Below are positions 36,801-46,074 of a stretch of 64,000 nt of DNA, piece after piece. The DNA lies in assembly GCF_900111355.1 (NCBI RefSeq), contig NZ_FOHA01000002.1, forward strand, positions 62,001 through 126,000, given 5' to 3'. Position 1 is the stretch's first letter. Each line of letters starts with the position of its first letter. The notes under the pieces were generated by a model. It saw only the letters and a list, made by a program, of their open reading frames with translations, was not told the DNA's origin and did not search any database. This DNA is from Isobaculum melis. GTDB taxonomy: Bacteria > Bacillota > Bacilli > Lactobacillales > Carnobacteriaceae. The position numbers and the translations under genes are program-made.

Positions 36801-39439
36801 CCAGCTTTTGGGATAGGAACAAGTGCTGTATAGCCATTAATGGTTGTCCCTGAATTATTCGCAACTGTTAATTGGTATTTCGCATCACCACTTGGGTTTA
36901 AGTCAATAATTGAGCTATTACTATCATAATCATAGCTGACCCAAGGGCCATTATTTAAATTAGCTGCTGTTGTTACTGAAAAATCCTTTTGTGCTTGGAT
37001 ATTGAATGCTTGAGTGCTTGGTAAAACACCTAATGGTTGATTTGTGTTACCACTCCCTGTTACATCAAAAGTATTTTTCCCTTGATAAGCAAATGCTGAG
37101 CCACTACCGTATGCTAAAATATTGGTATCTGACGCTTCAATTTGAGCTAAGTCGCTAGTATTAATTGAAATCGTTGGTGCACTATTTTTAATTTTTATTT
37201 CATAATTAACTACAAAACCTGGAAATAGTATAGCTTTATCATTCCCATAGCCTAAAGTAACATCTGGCAACGATAATTTATAAACTTTGCTACCCGTATT
37301 ATCTACTGTCGTTGTTACCAATAAAGTACCATCTGATACACTATAGGTCTTACCCTTCCATGTAGTGCTAATTTTAGCTTCATTAATACTAAGATATTCT
37401 GTTTCACGCAAATAGACATTAAATCCTTTTACACGAAGAGGAGAATAATCTGAGTATTTATAATTATAAAAATTAAAGCTTGCTCTTGCTTCAAATGTTG
37501 TACCACTTACTTTTGTCGTATTTAAATTACTTGAACTAGCATAAGTAAATTTATCTGGTTCTGTAATTCTAATGACTTCAGTTGTTTTTTCAGCACTTGG
37601 ATCAGTTAAGCCTTTTTCAGTTTGGACAACTGAAATAGTAGCTTTATATTCTTTTGATGCAGGAACTTGGAGCAATTTACCAAAATATTTAACAGGAATA
37701 TTATTTACACTATTAAACGGTAAAGTAAGAGAAGTAGAATTCCAATTAGGTGGAATAGTTCCTACATAATCCCAAGACATATTTTCGATGTATTCATCTT
37801 CATCAAGAATACCTAGATCTTTGGCTGAAATACTTGTAGCTCCCGTACTTTGTAACTGATATTTATTGCCTTTTGTTGACAACACTTCAATATTTTGAAC
37901 TTGGACATCTGTGATTTGTGGAATAACAACTAATGTCACGCCAACTGTTGAAGCAGCTTGACTGAAGTCAAGTTGTACAGTTTGATTACTAATAGCATCT
38001 GGACTTTTACTAAACAGTCTAAAACCACCTAATAAGTTTGTTTCCATCTTTTGTGACTCAGTAAAACTTAATGTAGGTGGTCCACCATATTTATCTGTGC
38101 TTAACACATCATGTGCAGTAGCAACTATTGTTATCTTAGCTGATGGTGCCCCAAGAATCTGCTCTTTTGTTTCAAAAATTTTATCGTCCACTGTTGTAAT
38201 TTCAGCTGGAAATGCACTTGTTATTTGCATAGGAATAAATGCTGCTGCATCTTGTGCATCATCTGGAATTTTATAGTCAAATGTGATTTGTGAAGCACCG
38301 CCATTTGTATATTCTTTCAACTCAACTGTAACAAAATTATAGTCAGAATCGCTAGTTGAATCAATCGCGGTAATCTCAGCTGAACCTATTCCCACCGTTT
38401 CTTTAATGCCTAAAAGCTCAATTCTTTTATCTATTTTTAGTACATATGTACTTGCTTTGATCAGTGCAAGTTCATTACCATTTGCCGCAGTATTAAGATA
38501 TCCGGAACCTACTAATTTTAATGTACCCATTTCACCTGGCTTTTGAAATCTTGAAAAATTCCCTATTAACCAACGAGAATGTATACCAGTACGTGCTTGT
38601 AATTTAATTTCCTCAATCGTTTCAGTATCACTGATAATCTCAGTACCAGCTTGATAATAAGTTGCTGTTACAATAATTGGGTTTAAAGATGAACTTGTAG
38701 CCGATTCAGTTAATCCATAGGTTGGATTGAGATAAACACTAAAGTCAAGAATGGCACTTTCTGTTCCTGGTGAAAATTCATAAATGATTTTTCCTGCACC
38801 TGTGTTTTTACCTGCGATTTTTTCTGCTGGAATAAAGGTGGCATTAATCACCACACCTTGTAGTTGAGTTGTTAACTGACTCGCATCAAATTTCCAGAGA
38901 TTGTCAGTATCAGCTACCATTCCTGGCGCATTTTTAATTTGTAAAAGGTTATTCAATTGAATTTCTACTTTACGATTTGTAGTTGCTGTATCTGTTGGAA
39001 AGTGAGCATTCACACTTAGTGTTCTAGCTGTTGAATATAAATCGTCTCCTCTATATTCAAACACTTTATTTGTTGTGATATCTTTCCCATCAAAAATTAA
39101 AAATCCAGCCTTATAAGGAGCTATTCTTGCTGTATTTTCATCAGCATTAGGGAGGGCTATTTTTTCTTGTTCCTCTTCTTCTACTTTAGTCGGTAATTGA
39201 GGTTGTTGAGGTAACTCTAAAGTCTCTGCCTGAGGTAATTCTTCAATTACTTCTGGCTCAGTTACTTCCTCTTCCTCCACTACAGCTTCTTCTTCTGTAT
39301 TTTCTGTTACAGTTTCTGTTTCATTCTCTGTTGTAGCATTCGTTTGTGTCATCATTGCATAACCAACTAAGTTTGTTTGACTCATTATCATCAACAGGAC
39401 TAAGCTGATAAACATTAATTTTCTCGTTATTTTCTTCAT
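33812..39439 (-). CDS. Giant LPXTG surface protein with InlB-type repeats
   Basis: About 1875 residues. Start at 39439 (MKKITRKLM) behind AAGGAGAATTG; the longer frame lacks a ribosome site. Order: signal peptide (to about 30), acidic Glu/Thr/Val-rich spacer (about 35-95), a long adhesin-like region (about 100-1060), an SdrD-B-like domain ([22 protein letters not shown]), about eight InlB-B/Listeria-Bacteroides repeats of roughly 70 residues (each with [10 protein letters not shown] and a T-L-Y-A-Q-type end), a module with RSHAKAW, and the sorting signal LPMTG, hydrophobic span, ERKKK tail. Probable adhesin or matrix-binding protein. Confidence 0.88.
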   Translation of the reverse strand: MKKITRKLMFISLVLLMIMSQTNLVGYAMMTQTNATTENETETVTENTEEEAVVEEEEVTEPEVIEELPQAETLELPQQPQLPTKVEEEEQEKIALPNADENTARIAPYKAGFLIFDGKDITTNKVFEYRGDDLYSTARTLSVNAHFPTDTATTNRKVEIQLNNLLQIKNAPGMVADTDNLWKFDASQLTTQLQGVVINATFIPAEKIAGKNTGAGKIIYEFSPGTESAILDFSVYLNPTYGLTESATSSSLNPIIVTATYYQAGTEIISDTETIEEIKLQARTGIHSRWLIGNFSRFQKPGEMGTLKLVGSGYLNTAANGNELALIKASTYVLKIDKRIELLGIKETVGIGSAEITAIDSTSDSDYNFVTVELKEYTNGGASQITFDYKIPDDAQDAAAFIPMQITSAFPAEITTVDDKIFETKEQILGAPSAKITIVATAHDVLSTDKYGGPPTLSFTESQKMETNLLGGFRLFSKSPDAISNQTVQLDFSQAASTVGVTLVVIPQITDVQVQNIEVLSTKGNKYQLQSTGATSISAKDLGILDEDEYIENMSWDYVGTIPPNWNSTSLTLPFNSVNNIPVKYFGKLLQVPASKEYKATISVVQTEKGLTDPSAEKTTEVIRITEPDKFTYASSSNLNTTKVSGTTFEARASFNFYNYKYSDYSPLRVKGFNVYLRETEYLSINEAKISTTWKGKTYSVSDGTLLVTTTVDNTGSKVYKLSLPDVTLGYGNDKAILFPGFVVNYEIKIKNSAPTISINTSDLAQIEASDTNILAYGSGSAFAYQGKNTFDVTGSGNTNQPLGVLPSTQAFNIQAQKDFSVTTAANLNNGPWVSYDYDSNSSIIDLNPSGDAKYQLTVANNSGTTINGYTALVPIPKAGEKTDLTPASPSDFDASVHIQKEAFNWTASLLNPVTPTGSLSYQVLYATTYETDKDSANFKPWNAITNKEDIRMVKIVTNDDITDGFSEAIDFKLSLTDPNADTNAGKINIYSARVYRSIMGTAGYKPSEPIAIRLRTGVIKGQAFDDSNRNGLKEATEKGRNGVSVLAYEAGTTNLIETTTTQKINGIDGSYEFLGLDKNQKVDIVFMNPNTNGSTRFSPVTTGGSTATATADYSKATTSDLTPSATQFDQVHVGIITPITMTFNAGKGSTAQQTVKKYPGETLTDEPDAVLTGHTLKGWYDQATNGTKVTFPYAVGTKDMTLYAQYTVNDYTLTLDNEGATTTETVTFDTLATEPTAPTKEGYTFTGWYDAVTAGNKWDFASNKMPAKDVTLYAQYTVNDYTLTLDNEGVTTAQTVTFDTLATEPTAPTKEGYTFTGWYDAATAGNKWDFANNKMPAKDVTLYAQYTVNDYTLTLDNEGVTTVQTVTFDTLATEPTAPTKEGYTFIGWYDAATAGNKWDFSSNKMPAKDVTLYAQYTVNHYTITFNNQGTMTTESGAFDQLLTAPTEPTKPGYHFTGWKEMVSGKLWNFAVDKVPASDITLISQFEADNQTITFNVNGGDEASKPADIVAPTDSKIDLNGLIATKPGYQFIGWFDSDTQVSGTTTMPVGGLALTAHWTAENQVVHFDTNGGTGVSSIVAPTDSTIDLAAQMTTRAGYTFKGWYDADDTLVTGNYLVPAGGMTLTAKWHADDQTITFDINGGDTATKPADMIAPTDTMIQLSEVEDPTRFGFKFAGWFDEQGNKMSDSFAMPADGLALKAEWIDLIATGVWKIEAENIEMTVDEFLALQEDGDLNQEILTRSHAKAWDDETNEVLTPLAVNIGNFENQAVKGSYPVTISYSLPSKRTRAEETEEQVSQLVTEIQLTLTQTEETTAVEDATVNPTADDAAETKKTDDQALPMTGSKNQQNSLVIGMTLIVAGIGFFLYERKKKTTR
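35181..35820. repeat. 210-bp tandem repeats inside the giant surface protein gene
   Basis: The stretch encoding [12 protein letters not shown] recurs at exactly 210-base spacing (35181, 35391, 35601, 35811). Three full units of 70 codons are almost identical in DNA. Such units tend to change in number by recombination. Confidence 0.9.
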
Positions 39440-39605
39440 TTCAATTCTCCTTCGCCCAAATAAAATACTATCCATAAAAAACAAAAACACTATCAACAAC
39501 TTCATTTTAGGTAGAATCAACTTTTAATACAAAGTTCTATTGCGTAACTTTTGTGTTTTTTGTGAACAAGCAAGATAAATCATTTAAGCATGTAACATCA
39601 AGACA

Positions 39606-39643
39606 ATAAAAATGGATTAGAATAGGTCTAATCCATTTTTTTA
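39606..39643. terminator. Terminator overlapping the stop of the accessory gene
   Basis: AAAATGGATTAG / CTAATCCATTTT hairpin with T-runs on both strands. The stop codon TAG of the gene at 39628 is inside the stem. Confidence 0.8.
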
Positions 39644-40356
39644 TCTGTTGCAACAAATATTGATTGAATGGTTTTCTTGACCAGCTTATTCGTAGCCAAA
39701 TATTGTAGGATGAAAAGAAGACAAGGTAAAACGAGCATCAGAAATAAAACTATTTGTAGAAATAGACCATACCATTTTTCAAATAATTGCCAGCCCACTT
39801 TATTTTGCTGTAAATAATTTTCATAGCCCGGTTGCTCTTTATTTTTTTGATAAGCATTTGGTACTGCTTTTTTTTGAACCGTTACAACCGCCTTGGTTTG
39901 GACATTCTCTTCTGTATAAAAAAGTAAGGTATATTGACCAGCTTGGCTTTTGACATTTTGGCTATCTACTCTAATTGGGAATGTCGTTTGTGGATTTACT
40001 GTTGACCAAGCCTTGGCATGTGTTCGAGCAATCCACTCAGCCTCGCTTAATTGTGCAACCTCTGCTTCAGTGACAGAAATATCTTGCACATCAATCGCAA
40101 TGTTTCCCTGAATGATGGTATTTTTTTCTTTTAAGGTTAAATAAATGAGCTTCTCCATGACTTGCTGAGAATGTTGAAATCGAATATAAATCGGATAAGT
40201 ACCCACAGCGACACCTTTGTCTACTAATTCTTTAAATTTTTCTTCCTTTGCTTCCTGCTCAGATGAATAAATCACCTCTTCTGCGTTTACCTGCTGGGGC
40301 AAGATCAAAACAGATAGCATCAAAAGGAGACAGCTAACAATCAACTTCTTTTTCAT
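39628..40356 (-). CDS. Membrane protein coupled to the two-component system, with HAKAW module
   Basis: A 242-residue protein with a signal peptide (to about 25, ends near VNAEE), an extracellular part with two repeats of an Ig-like layout (IYIRFQHSQQ..., IDVQDISVTEAEV...RTHAKAWSTVN...QAGQYTLLFYT), and a C-terminal membrane span (about 200-220) with a basic tail. No LPXTG. Its start overlaps the histidine kinase stop by four bases (ATGA), so it is translationally coupled. Its external module resembles the one before the LPXTG motif of the giant protein next door. Confidence 0.72.
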   Translation of the reverse strand: MKKKLIVSCLLLMLSVLILPQQVNAEEVIYSSEQEAKEEKFKELVDKGVAVGTYPIYIRFQHSQQVMEKLIYLTLKEKNTIIQGNIAIDVQDISVTEAEVAQLSEAEWIARTHAKAWSTVNPQTTFPIRVDSQNVKSQAGQYTLLFYTEENVQTKAVVTVQKKAVPNAYQKNKEQPGYENYLQQNKVGWQLFEKWYGLFLQIVLFLMLVLPCLLFILQYLATNKLVKKTIQSIFVATDKKMD

Positions 40357-41783
40357 GAGGCATCATCATCCTTTGTGATGAGTGGCATTGTCAGATTTAA
40401 TAGGACACCTTTTTCTGTTGGATAAAAATGACAGCTACCGTTTAAATGCTCCACTGTATTTTTAATCGTATACATCCCAATCCCACTACCAAATTTTGAA
40501 TCAACACTATCCACATGATAAAACAAGTCAAATACATGTTCAAAATCAATTGAATCAACTTCTATTTTGTCATTATAGGCCTCAATATGGAGCGCCTGAT
40601 TTTCCTCATAAATGGTTAAGATAAATTCTCCATTTTTATCTGCATACTGGCAAACATTAGAAATCATATTATGCAGTAGTTGTTTTAATTCAATAGGGGT
40701 AATCGTACTTTCAATTGTTTGGACCACATCAATGGTATAACGAATATTTTTTTCTTTAAATACTGGTAAAAATAAACGGATTGTATCTCTTACTGTTTTA
40801 ATCAGGTCAATTGTCCGCACTTTTTGCTGCTGTTCAGCTGCTGATTCTGTATACATGAGCTTTAACATATCATTGATTTCTAACATTAATTTTGTTTGAT
40901 TTTCTTCCAATCCAGTTAAATATTGCGCCATGTCAGCTTGACTCGACTTATTTTCTTTTAATTTTTCTATGTTTAGCAAGGAGATATTAAGAGGTGTCTT
41001 TAAGTCATGAACAAGTGAGGTTAATAATTGTTTCTCATAGATAGCCTTTTCTTGTCCAGCCTGTAATTGTCTTTCTAACATTGTATACTTTTGATCAATC
41101 GTATTTATTTTCCCTTTTAAATCATCTGTAAACTCACTTAATTCCTCAGAAAGTACATCATACTCTGTTTTGGTTTCCACTGTTTCAACTTCTGAAAGAT
41201 GATAGGTTTTAAGCTTAGCAATATTTTCTTTTAAACGATTGATTGGTCGAATTAAATTTTTGAAAACAAGTACAATCATCACAATTAAGATGCCGCTTAA
41301 AATAAAGATGCCTATAAATAAAATACGCATCATGACTTCAAAAAATTGTTGATCGGGTAAATGGTAAATCGCTAAAAAGATGAGCATTTCACCTAAAGGT
41401 GTCTTTTTCTCATAAACACTTTGATAGCTTAAGGCTTCTGGCTTTATTGCTTCTGCTAACACTTCAAAGTCTGTTGTTTTTCTAGTAGAAAAAACCGTTT
41501 CTTCTGGTAGTAAAACAACTAAATCTAGTTGTTCATCCTGATTTAATTTGGTCAATGAAGCTTCTATATTTTCAATACTTGTCTCTTCTAAAATCGTATC
41601 AATTTCTTTTTTGACTTTCACAATATGCTCTTGCTCAAGCTCTTGATAAATCTTAGGCAAGTAGTGAATCAGTGTCATCATACCTAAAAAGACAAAAAAA
41701 TAAATAACCGCAATAAAATATAAACTTTTCCGCCATTTTTTTCTTTTATCTAATTTTAGATCTACCTCATTCAATCCATTCAT
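40353..41783 (-). CDS. Membrane sensor histidine kinase
   Basis: About 476 residues. Two membrane segments (about 25-45 and 160-185) flank an extracytoplasmic sensor of about 110 residues, followed by a HAMP-like segment, a coiled coil, the HisKA box LVHDLKTPLNISLL (phospho-His) and an ATPase domain (N-box NMISNVCQYA, G-box GSGIGMYTIKN). The ATG at 41783 has GAGG at proper spacing; it overlaps the response regulator gene by 17 bases. Signal unknown; the adjoining surface genes are candidate targets. Confidence 0.9.
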   Translation of the reverse strand: MNGLNEVDLKLDKRKKWRKSLYFIAVIYFFVFLGMMTLIHYLPKIYQELEQEHIVKVKKEIDTILEETSIENIEASLTKLNQDEQLDLVVLLPEETVFSTRKTTDFEVLAEAIKPEALSYQSVYEKKTPLGEMLIFLAIYHLPDQQFFEVMMRILFIGIFILSGILIVMIVLVFKNLIRPINRLKENIAKLKTYHLSEVETVETKTEYDVLSEELSEFTDDLKGKINTIDQKYTMLERQLQAGQEKAIYEKQLLTSLVHDLKTPLNISLLNIEKLKENKSSQADMAQYLTGLEENQTKLMLEINDMLKLMYTESAAEQQQKVRTIDLIKTVRDTIRLFLPVFKEKNIRYTIDVVQTIESTITPIELKQLLHNMISNVCQYADKNGEFILTIYEENQALHIEAYNDKIEVDSIDFEHVFDLFYHVDSVDSKFGSGIGMYTIKNTVEHLNGSCHFYPTEKGVLLNLTMPLITKDDDAS

Positions 41784-42435
41784 AGCCAACACCTCGAATA
41801 GAATAAATATTAGATAGATTCAATTTTGCCCTAATTTTTTTGATATGTGTATCAACCGTCCGTAAATCAACAAAGTTCTCACTCATATGCCAAACTTCTC
41901 GAATAATTTTTTCTCTTGTTAAGACAACATTTTTATTTTCTAATAAGAAGACTAATAACTCGTATTCTTTTAGTGTTACTTCAATAAAAGTCCCTTCTTG
42001 ATAGACTTTTCTTTGTTTTAAATCAACTAAAATAGCTGAAGATTCACTCGTCAATTCCTGTTTAATTATCTGACGGTTTTCTCTGATTGCTTTCTCAATT
42101 CTTTTTAAGAGAACCTCCATTGAAACGGGTTTTTTTATGTAGTCATTCACATCTAAATTTAAACCATTAATTTCATCTTGATCTTCATTAGAACCTGTTA
42201 ATAAGATGACTTTGACCATTGGATCTATTTTTCTGAGTAAAGTTAGAAATTGTAAACCATCAATAGAGGCCATTTTTAAATCACTAATCACCAAATCATA
42301 ATAATTTTCTTTGAATAATACCAAACCTTGTGCAGCATGACTGGCCACTGTTACTTGATACCCTTCGAGTTCTAATAAATCTTTAATGACTAATTGATAG
42401 TTAGGATCATCGTCCACAAAAAGCAATTGTCCCAC
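41767..42435 (-). CDS. OmpR-family response regulator
   Basis: 222 residues: receiver domain with acidic FVDDDP, phospho-acceptor Asp52 in VISDLKM, the conserved Thr in LLTGS and Lys in IKKP, then a winged-helix domain (about 130-222, LTREKIIREVW...VDTHIKKIRAKL...IRGVGYEW). The start is GTG at 42435 behind AGGAGGGG. First gene of the regulator-kinase-accessory operon. Confidence 0.93.
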   Translation of the reverse strand: MGQLLFVDDDPNYQLVIKDLLELEGYQVTVASHAAQGLVLFKENYYDLVISDLKMASIDGLQFLTLLRKIDPMVKVILLTGSNEDQDEINGLNLDVNDYIKKPVSMEVLLKRIEKAIRENRQIIKQELTSESSAILVDLKQRKVYQEGTFIEVTLKEYELLVFLLENKNVVLTREKIIREVWHMSENFVDLRTVDTHIKKIRAKLNLSNIYSIRGVGYEWIE

Positions 42436-42865
42436 AGTTACCCCTCCTATATCAAAATACTATTCTGTTTTCTTCATTCTAACATATTCGTTTTACTAAA
42501 TAAAGTTGTTCTTATTTCACTGCATGCGTTTTACTATTAAAAGAAAAAATAAATAAATAAAAAAGCATATAATAAAAGGAATAAAAGAGATTAAAACCAA
42601 AATATTTTGCAACTAAATAGTGATTTAATTTTCTTGAAAAAAATAAAAAAAGTAAACATTTTAAAAAAAAATTTAACCAATCAAAATAAACTCTCCAGAT
42701 ATAATATAAACCTTTACATAACTATTATTTTTATTTTTCTAGACAATCAAAATCACTCATGTGAACGGATAGTTGACAAATCAATCTAACTTTAGCATTT
42801 TGTGAGGTTTCTTCAAACTATGAGACTTCGTTTGAAACTCTAATGAAGTATGGCAGATACAAAAA

Positions 42866-42907
42866 GGTGGAACATCAGCTAGACTTTTCATCTAGTTACG
42901 TCCCACC
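42866..42907. repeat. GGTGG...CCACC intergenic palindrome
   Basis: Arms GGTGG...CTAGA and TCTAG...CCACC around CTTTTCA form a long imperfect hairpin. It resembles the GTGGGAC-type intergenic palindromes scattered in many Firmicutes genomes. Confidence 0.6.
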
Positions 42908-43083
42908 AATATATATATCTTCTATCAAACGATAGCCAAAAGTCAGCCACTTCAACTATATTTCGTTACAATCACATGAATAACTAATCATGAAATGCGG
43001 TAGATTTGCGAAGAATTATGAAGAATACAGTGATTCATTGTTGCATAGTACTTACTTGTTCACAAAGTCATTTTAAAAGGTAA

Positions 43084-43151
43084 GGTTCAGAGTCGAACAA
43101 AGTTCGATCTGTATCATGTCTCTAAGGATTAAAACTCCTAAGAGGCATGAC
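43084..43151. repeat. Two-hairpin repeat behind the beta-helix surface gene
   Basis: Hairpin 1: TCGAAC-AAA-GTTCGA. Hairpin 2: TCATG.CTCT.AGG paired with CCT.AGAG.CATGA. Same order and linker (GATnTGTnTCATGT) as the copies at 911-1062. Here it directly follows the gene stop and could act as the terminator stem, although no T-run follows. Confidence 0.65.
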
Positions 43152-43171
43152 AATTCTAAAAGGCACGACGA

Positions 43172-45796
43172 TTATTCAGTATGCTGTTTATTTTTGATGA
43201 CTTGTTTTCCTGTTAGCATCACAAGTAGCATTCCTAAAAGAATGAAGCCATGATTTGTTTTTTCACTAGTTTGAGGTAATTGAGCTTTTTCCTTTTCAAC
43301 TTTCTGTGGTGAATTTTGACCTGCTTCTTTATCCATTTTATCGTTTGGTAGTATAGGTTTTTCTGGTACTTCTTCCATTTTCCATTGTGCATAAAGCGTC
43401 ATTGAACGGTCTGCATTAAATTCCGCTAACCATTCATTCACAGCAAAGCTAGCATTAGGTGCGAAAAATTTTCCAGTACCATCTGCTTTTGTATTCCAAC
43501 CAGTAAATTGGTGGTTGCTATAGCTTAAGTTTCCCAAGTCCTGTATAGCAACTGTATCTTCGAGAAGATACTCTTTAGCATCAACTGGGTTGTCTCCTGT
43601 ATTCGCACCATTTCCATCATAATAGACATGGTAAGTATCTACTTTTACATCTTCCCATTGACCATATAAAGTCAAATTTTCACTTGCTATTAAGCCATTA
43701 GCTGTATCTGCTGAATAGCTAGTTCCTGATCCATCAGCTTCTGTATTCCAGCCAACAAAAACTTTTTGCTCAGGCTCATTTGGCTTAACAAAGGTGGTTA
43801 CTGCTTCATCTGTATTGTAGACCTGATATAACTCCATTGGATTTTCTGTTTCATAATAAGTTCTACCATCATAGTTAGATGGACGCGCTAAGCTCCAATC
43901 ACTTCCTGTTAAATTTGTAACATATTTTACCCATTTGATTTCAATTGCACCAACATCTTGATTTGTAGTGCTACGTTTATGACCATTTTGATCGACACTT
44001 AAATCTGTCACACCAACATCATCAGCTAAGCCTTCTGGACGAATTGGTATCGTTTGAACAGGTACTGATCCAGCTTTTCCTGCTGTTTCTTGACCAAGTT
44101 GGAGCAAACCAAACGGTAAGACACCATAAACTGCTGTTGCTTCTTGATCAATAACATTAGCAGCTACTGAAACATTATTTTTTGAGCGTGTGTCTAAATA
44201 GAAATTCATCTCCTCAGTTACCGTAGCATCTGCGCGGTTCCCACTCATTAAATTATTTTCAACTCTACCAGCTCCATAAATATAAGAGACTGCTGCACCT
44301 TTGTTCCCTCTAGCACTCTTACCTTTTTCAGCAGTATTGTCATAGAAGGTGTTGCTGACAATGGTTGCATAACTTGTAATCGAGCTATTACCAGAAATTT
44401 CAATTGCACCTGCACCGTCAATACCATCTGCAGGCTGTAAGCCTTGTGATGTATTCCCAACAAAAGTTGAATTCTCAATTAAATTTTCTGGATTGTCAGA
44501 CAATACAAATGAAACAGCACCACCTTCATCATATGCTGTATTTTGTTCAAATGTAGAATGAGTAATTTTTAAGGGACCTGCACCTCTATTTGCATAAAAT
44601 GCCCCGCCATCAGATACTAATCCTGGGAAAAATCCTGTATCTTCTGGATTAGGCTCATGTACGCTATTTTCTTTAAAGACCGAATAATCAATTGTAATCG
44701 GACGACTACCTTGAGCAATGCCAATGGCCCCGCCACCAGCCATTATTTTCCCACCAGCTTTGTTTTGATTCTTAGCAAAATAACTATGCTGAATCGTTGC
44801 TGGATTGGTTCCACCTTTTAGGTAAATCGCACCCCCAGCAATATTGGATCCGCTAGATGCATTATTAATAAAAGAAGTATTGTTAATTTCTAAAATGGTA
44901 TTCTCATTATTTCCTGAATCTAACCGAATAGCTGCACCACCCTCACCAGAAAAATTAGTTAAAAATAGACATTGTTCAAAGGTTGCTTTTTTTGCATTCA
45001 CTTCAAAAGCACTTGCATTTCCTGTGTAACGAGCACTCTTATTTTGAGTAAAAGTAACATGGTCAAAATGAACTTCACCATTTATGTAGGTACCAACAAC
45101 GCCACCACCATTTGTTGCATTAGTAATCGTTGCTAAATCTAATTGTTCAGTTGCTGCATAGCTATCTTCCATTGCACCCTTTAATGTCAAGTTTTTAAAA
45201 GTAAGGCTTGCTGCACCTGTACCATTTACTGTGAAATGTTTTTGTCCAGCTGCGGCTTGTAATACGACTGTTTCACTTGTTCCTTGAATGACCACATTTT
45301 TTTGATGATTCAATGTAATTGGAATAGCAGCATTTAATTGCATATTTGATGTAATTGTAATGACTTTTGTTTCTCCTGGAATATTATCTATATCTGCTAA
45401 TTCCGCACGTAGCTCAGCTTCAGTTTGAACTGATACAATATCAGTGACACTTAGCTGTGACACTTCGTTTTTTTGCTGAACTGTAACTGGTATTTCCTCT
45501 ACTGTAGGTTCAATTTTATGCTGTTGTACTACTTCTTTTTCCTGATATGTATTTTGCTCTTCTTCTTTTAAGCTTTCTGTTTCTTTTATTTTTTCATCAT
45601 CCAGAGATGGTAAATTGACTTCTAGATTGTCAATTTCGTTTATTTCATTATCCTCAAGTATGACTCCTGATGATATCTCATCTTCACTCAATTGATCTGA
45701 TATTTCCTCTGCTGCAATTGTTGGATAATTAAAAAAACAGGCTTGTGTTATTAATAGTGTTAATAGTAATAGACTACTTTTTCTTTTCATTTTCAT
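43172..45796 (-). CDS. LPXTG surface protein with parallel beta-helix
   Basis: About 874 residues; start at 45796 (MKMKRKSS) behind GGAGG. Signal peptide (to about 30), acidic spacer (about 30-110), a right-handed beta-helix region (about 120-600) built of repeats like NSTFVGNTS, ENSVHEP and GGGAIGIA seen in polymorphic/pectate-lyase-like proteins, two InlB-type repeats (GWNTEADGSGTSYSA, GWNTKADGTGKFFAP) and the sorting signal LPQTS with hydrophobic span and basic tail. Likely adhesin or polysaccharide-binding protein; no lyase active site recognised. Confidence 0.87.
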   Translation of the reverse strand: MKMKRKSSLLLLTLLITQACFFNYPTIAAEEISDQLSEDEISSGVILEDNEINEIDNLEVNLPSLDDEKIKETESLKEEEQNTYQEKEVVQQHKIEPTVEEIPVTVQQKNEVSQLSVTDIVSVQTEAELRAELADIDNIPGETKVITITSNMQLNAAIPITLNHQKNVVIQGTSETVVLQAAAGQKHFTVNGTGAASLTFKNLTLKGAMEDSYAATEQLDLATITNATNGGGVVGTYINGEVHFDHVTFTQNKSARYTGNASAFEVNAKKATFEQCLFLTNFSGEGGAAIRLDSGNNENTILEINNTSFINNASSGSNIAGGAIYLKGGTNPATIQHSYFAKNQNKAGGKIMAGGGAIGIAQGSRPITIDYSVFKENSVHEPNPEDTGFFPGLVSDGGAFYANRGAGPLKITHSTFEQNTAYDEGGAVSFVLSDNPENLIENSTFVGNTSQGLQPADGIDGAGAIEISGNSSITSYATIVSNTFYDNTAEKGKSARGNKGAAVSYIYGAGRVENNLMSGNRADATVTEEMNFYLDTRSKNNVSVAANVIDQEATAVYGVLPFGLLQLGQETAGKAGSVPVQTIPIRPEGLADDVGVTDLSVDQNGHKRSTTNQDVGAIEIKWVKYVTNLTGSDWSLARPSNYDGRTYYETENPMELYQVYNTDEAVTTFVKPNEPEQKVFVGWNTEADGSGTSYSADTANGLIASENLTLYGQWEDVKVDTYHVYYDGNGANTGDNPVDAKEYLLEDTVAIQDLGNLSYSNHQFTGWNTKADGTGKFFAPNASFAVNEWLAEFNADRSMTLYAQWKMEEVPEKPILPNDKMDKEAGQNSPQKVEKEKAQLPQTSEKTNHGFILLGMLLVMLTGKQVIKNKQHTE

Positions 45797-46036
45797 TTTC
45801 GTATCCTCCATAGTCAGATTATGAAATTTTGACTTATGCCAATATAATATTATATCACAATAAAGAAATCCTATTATCAAAAAACATAAAACTTAAGGAT
45901 TGTGTTTTTTTCAATAAAAAATCGTTCAAATCAATTTCTCTGAAAACTAAAAAGTCTCTTAAAATCAAAATAGGCATATCGAAACTAGATAAAAAATCTA
46001 GCTTATATTGCTACCACTTTAAAAAAATAAAACAAA

Positions 46037-46070
46037 AAAGACAATAGAGAAATCATCTCTATTGTCTTAC
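46037..46070 (-). terminator. Terminator of the rapZ-yvcK-whiA-namA operon
   Basis: AAGACAATAGAG / CTCTATTGTCTT hairpin with minus-strand T-run just after the namA stop. Confidence 0.87.
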
Positions 46071-46074
46071 AAAT

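Larger units (their letters stand above)
42436..43171. other. Long AT-rich intergenic region with palindromes
   Basis: About 735 bases between the two-component operon and the beta-helix surface gene. It holds TTCAAAC/GTTTGAA arms (42812-42836), a long GGTGG...CCACC palindrome (42866-42907) and a two-hairpin repeat (43084-43151). A Lys/Asn-rich frame at 42607-42789 has no ribosome site. No other gene seen. Confidence 0.6.

Noticed and set aside
42607..42789. 60-codon Lys/Asn-rich frame in the long spacer
   Set aside because: Composition is what AT-rich noncoding DNA gives; no Shine-Dalgarno and no recognisable pattern.
45829..46047. 72-codon Lys-rich plus-strand frame
   Set aside because: Low complexity, antisense to the 5' region of the beta-helix gene, no ribosome site.
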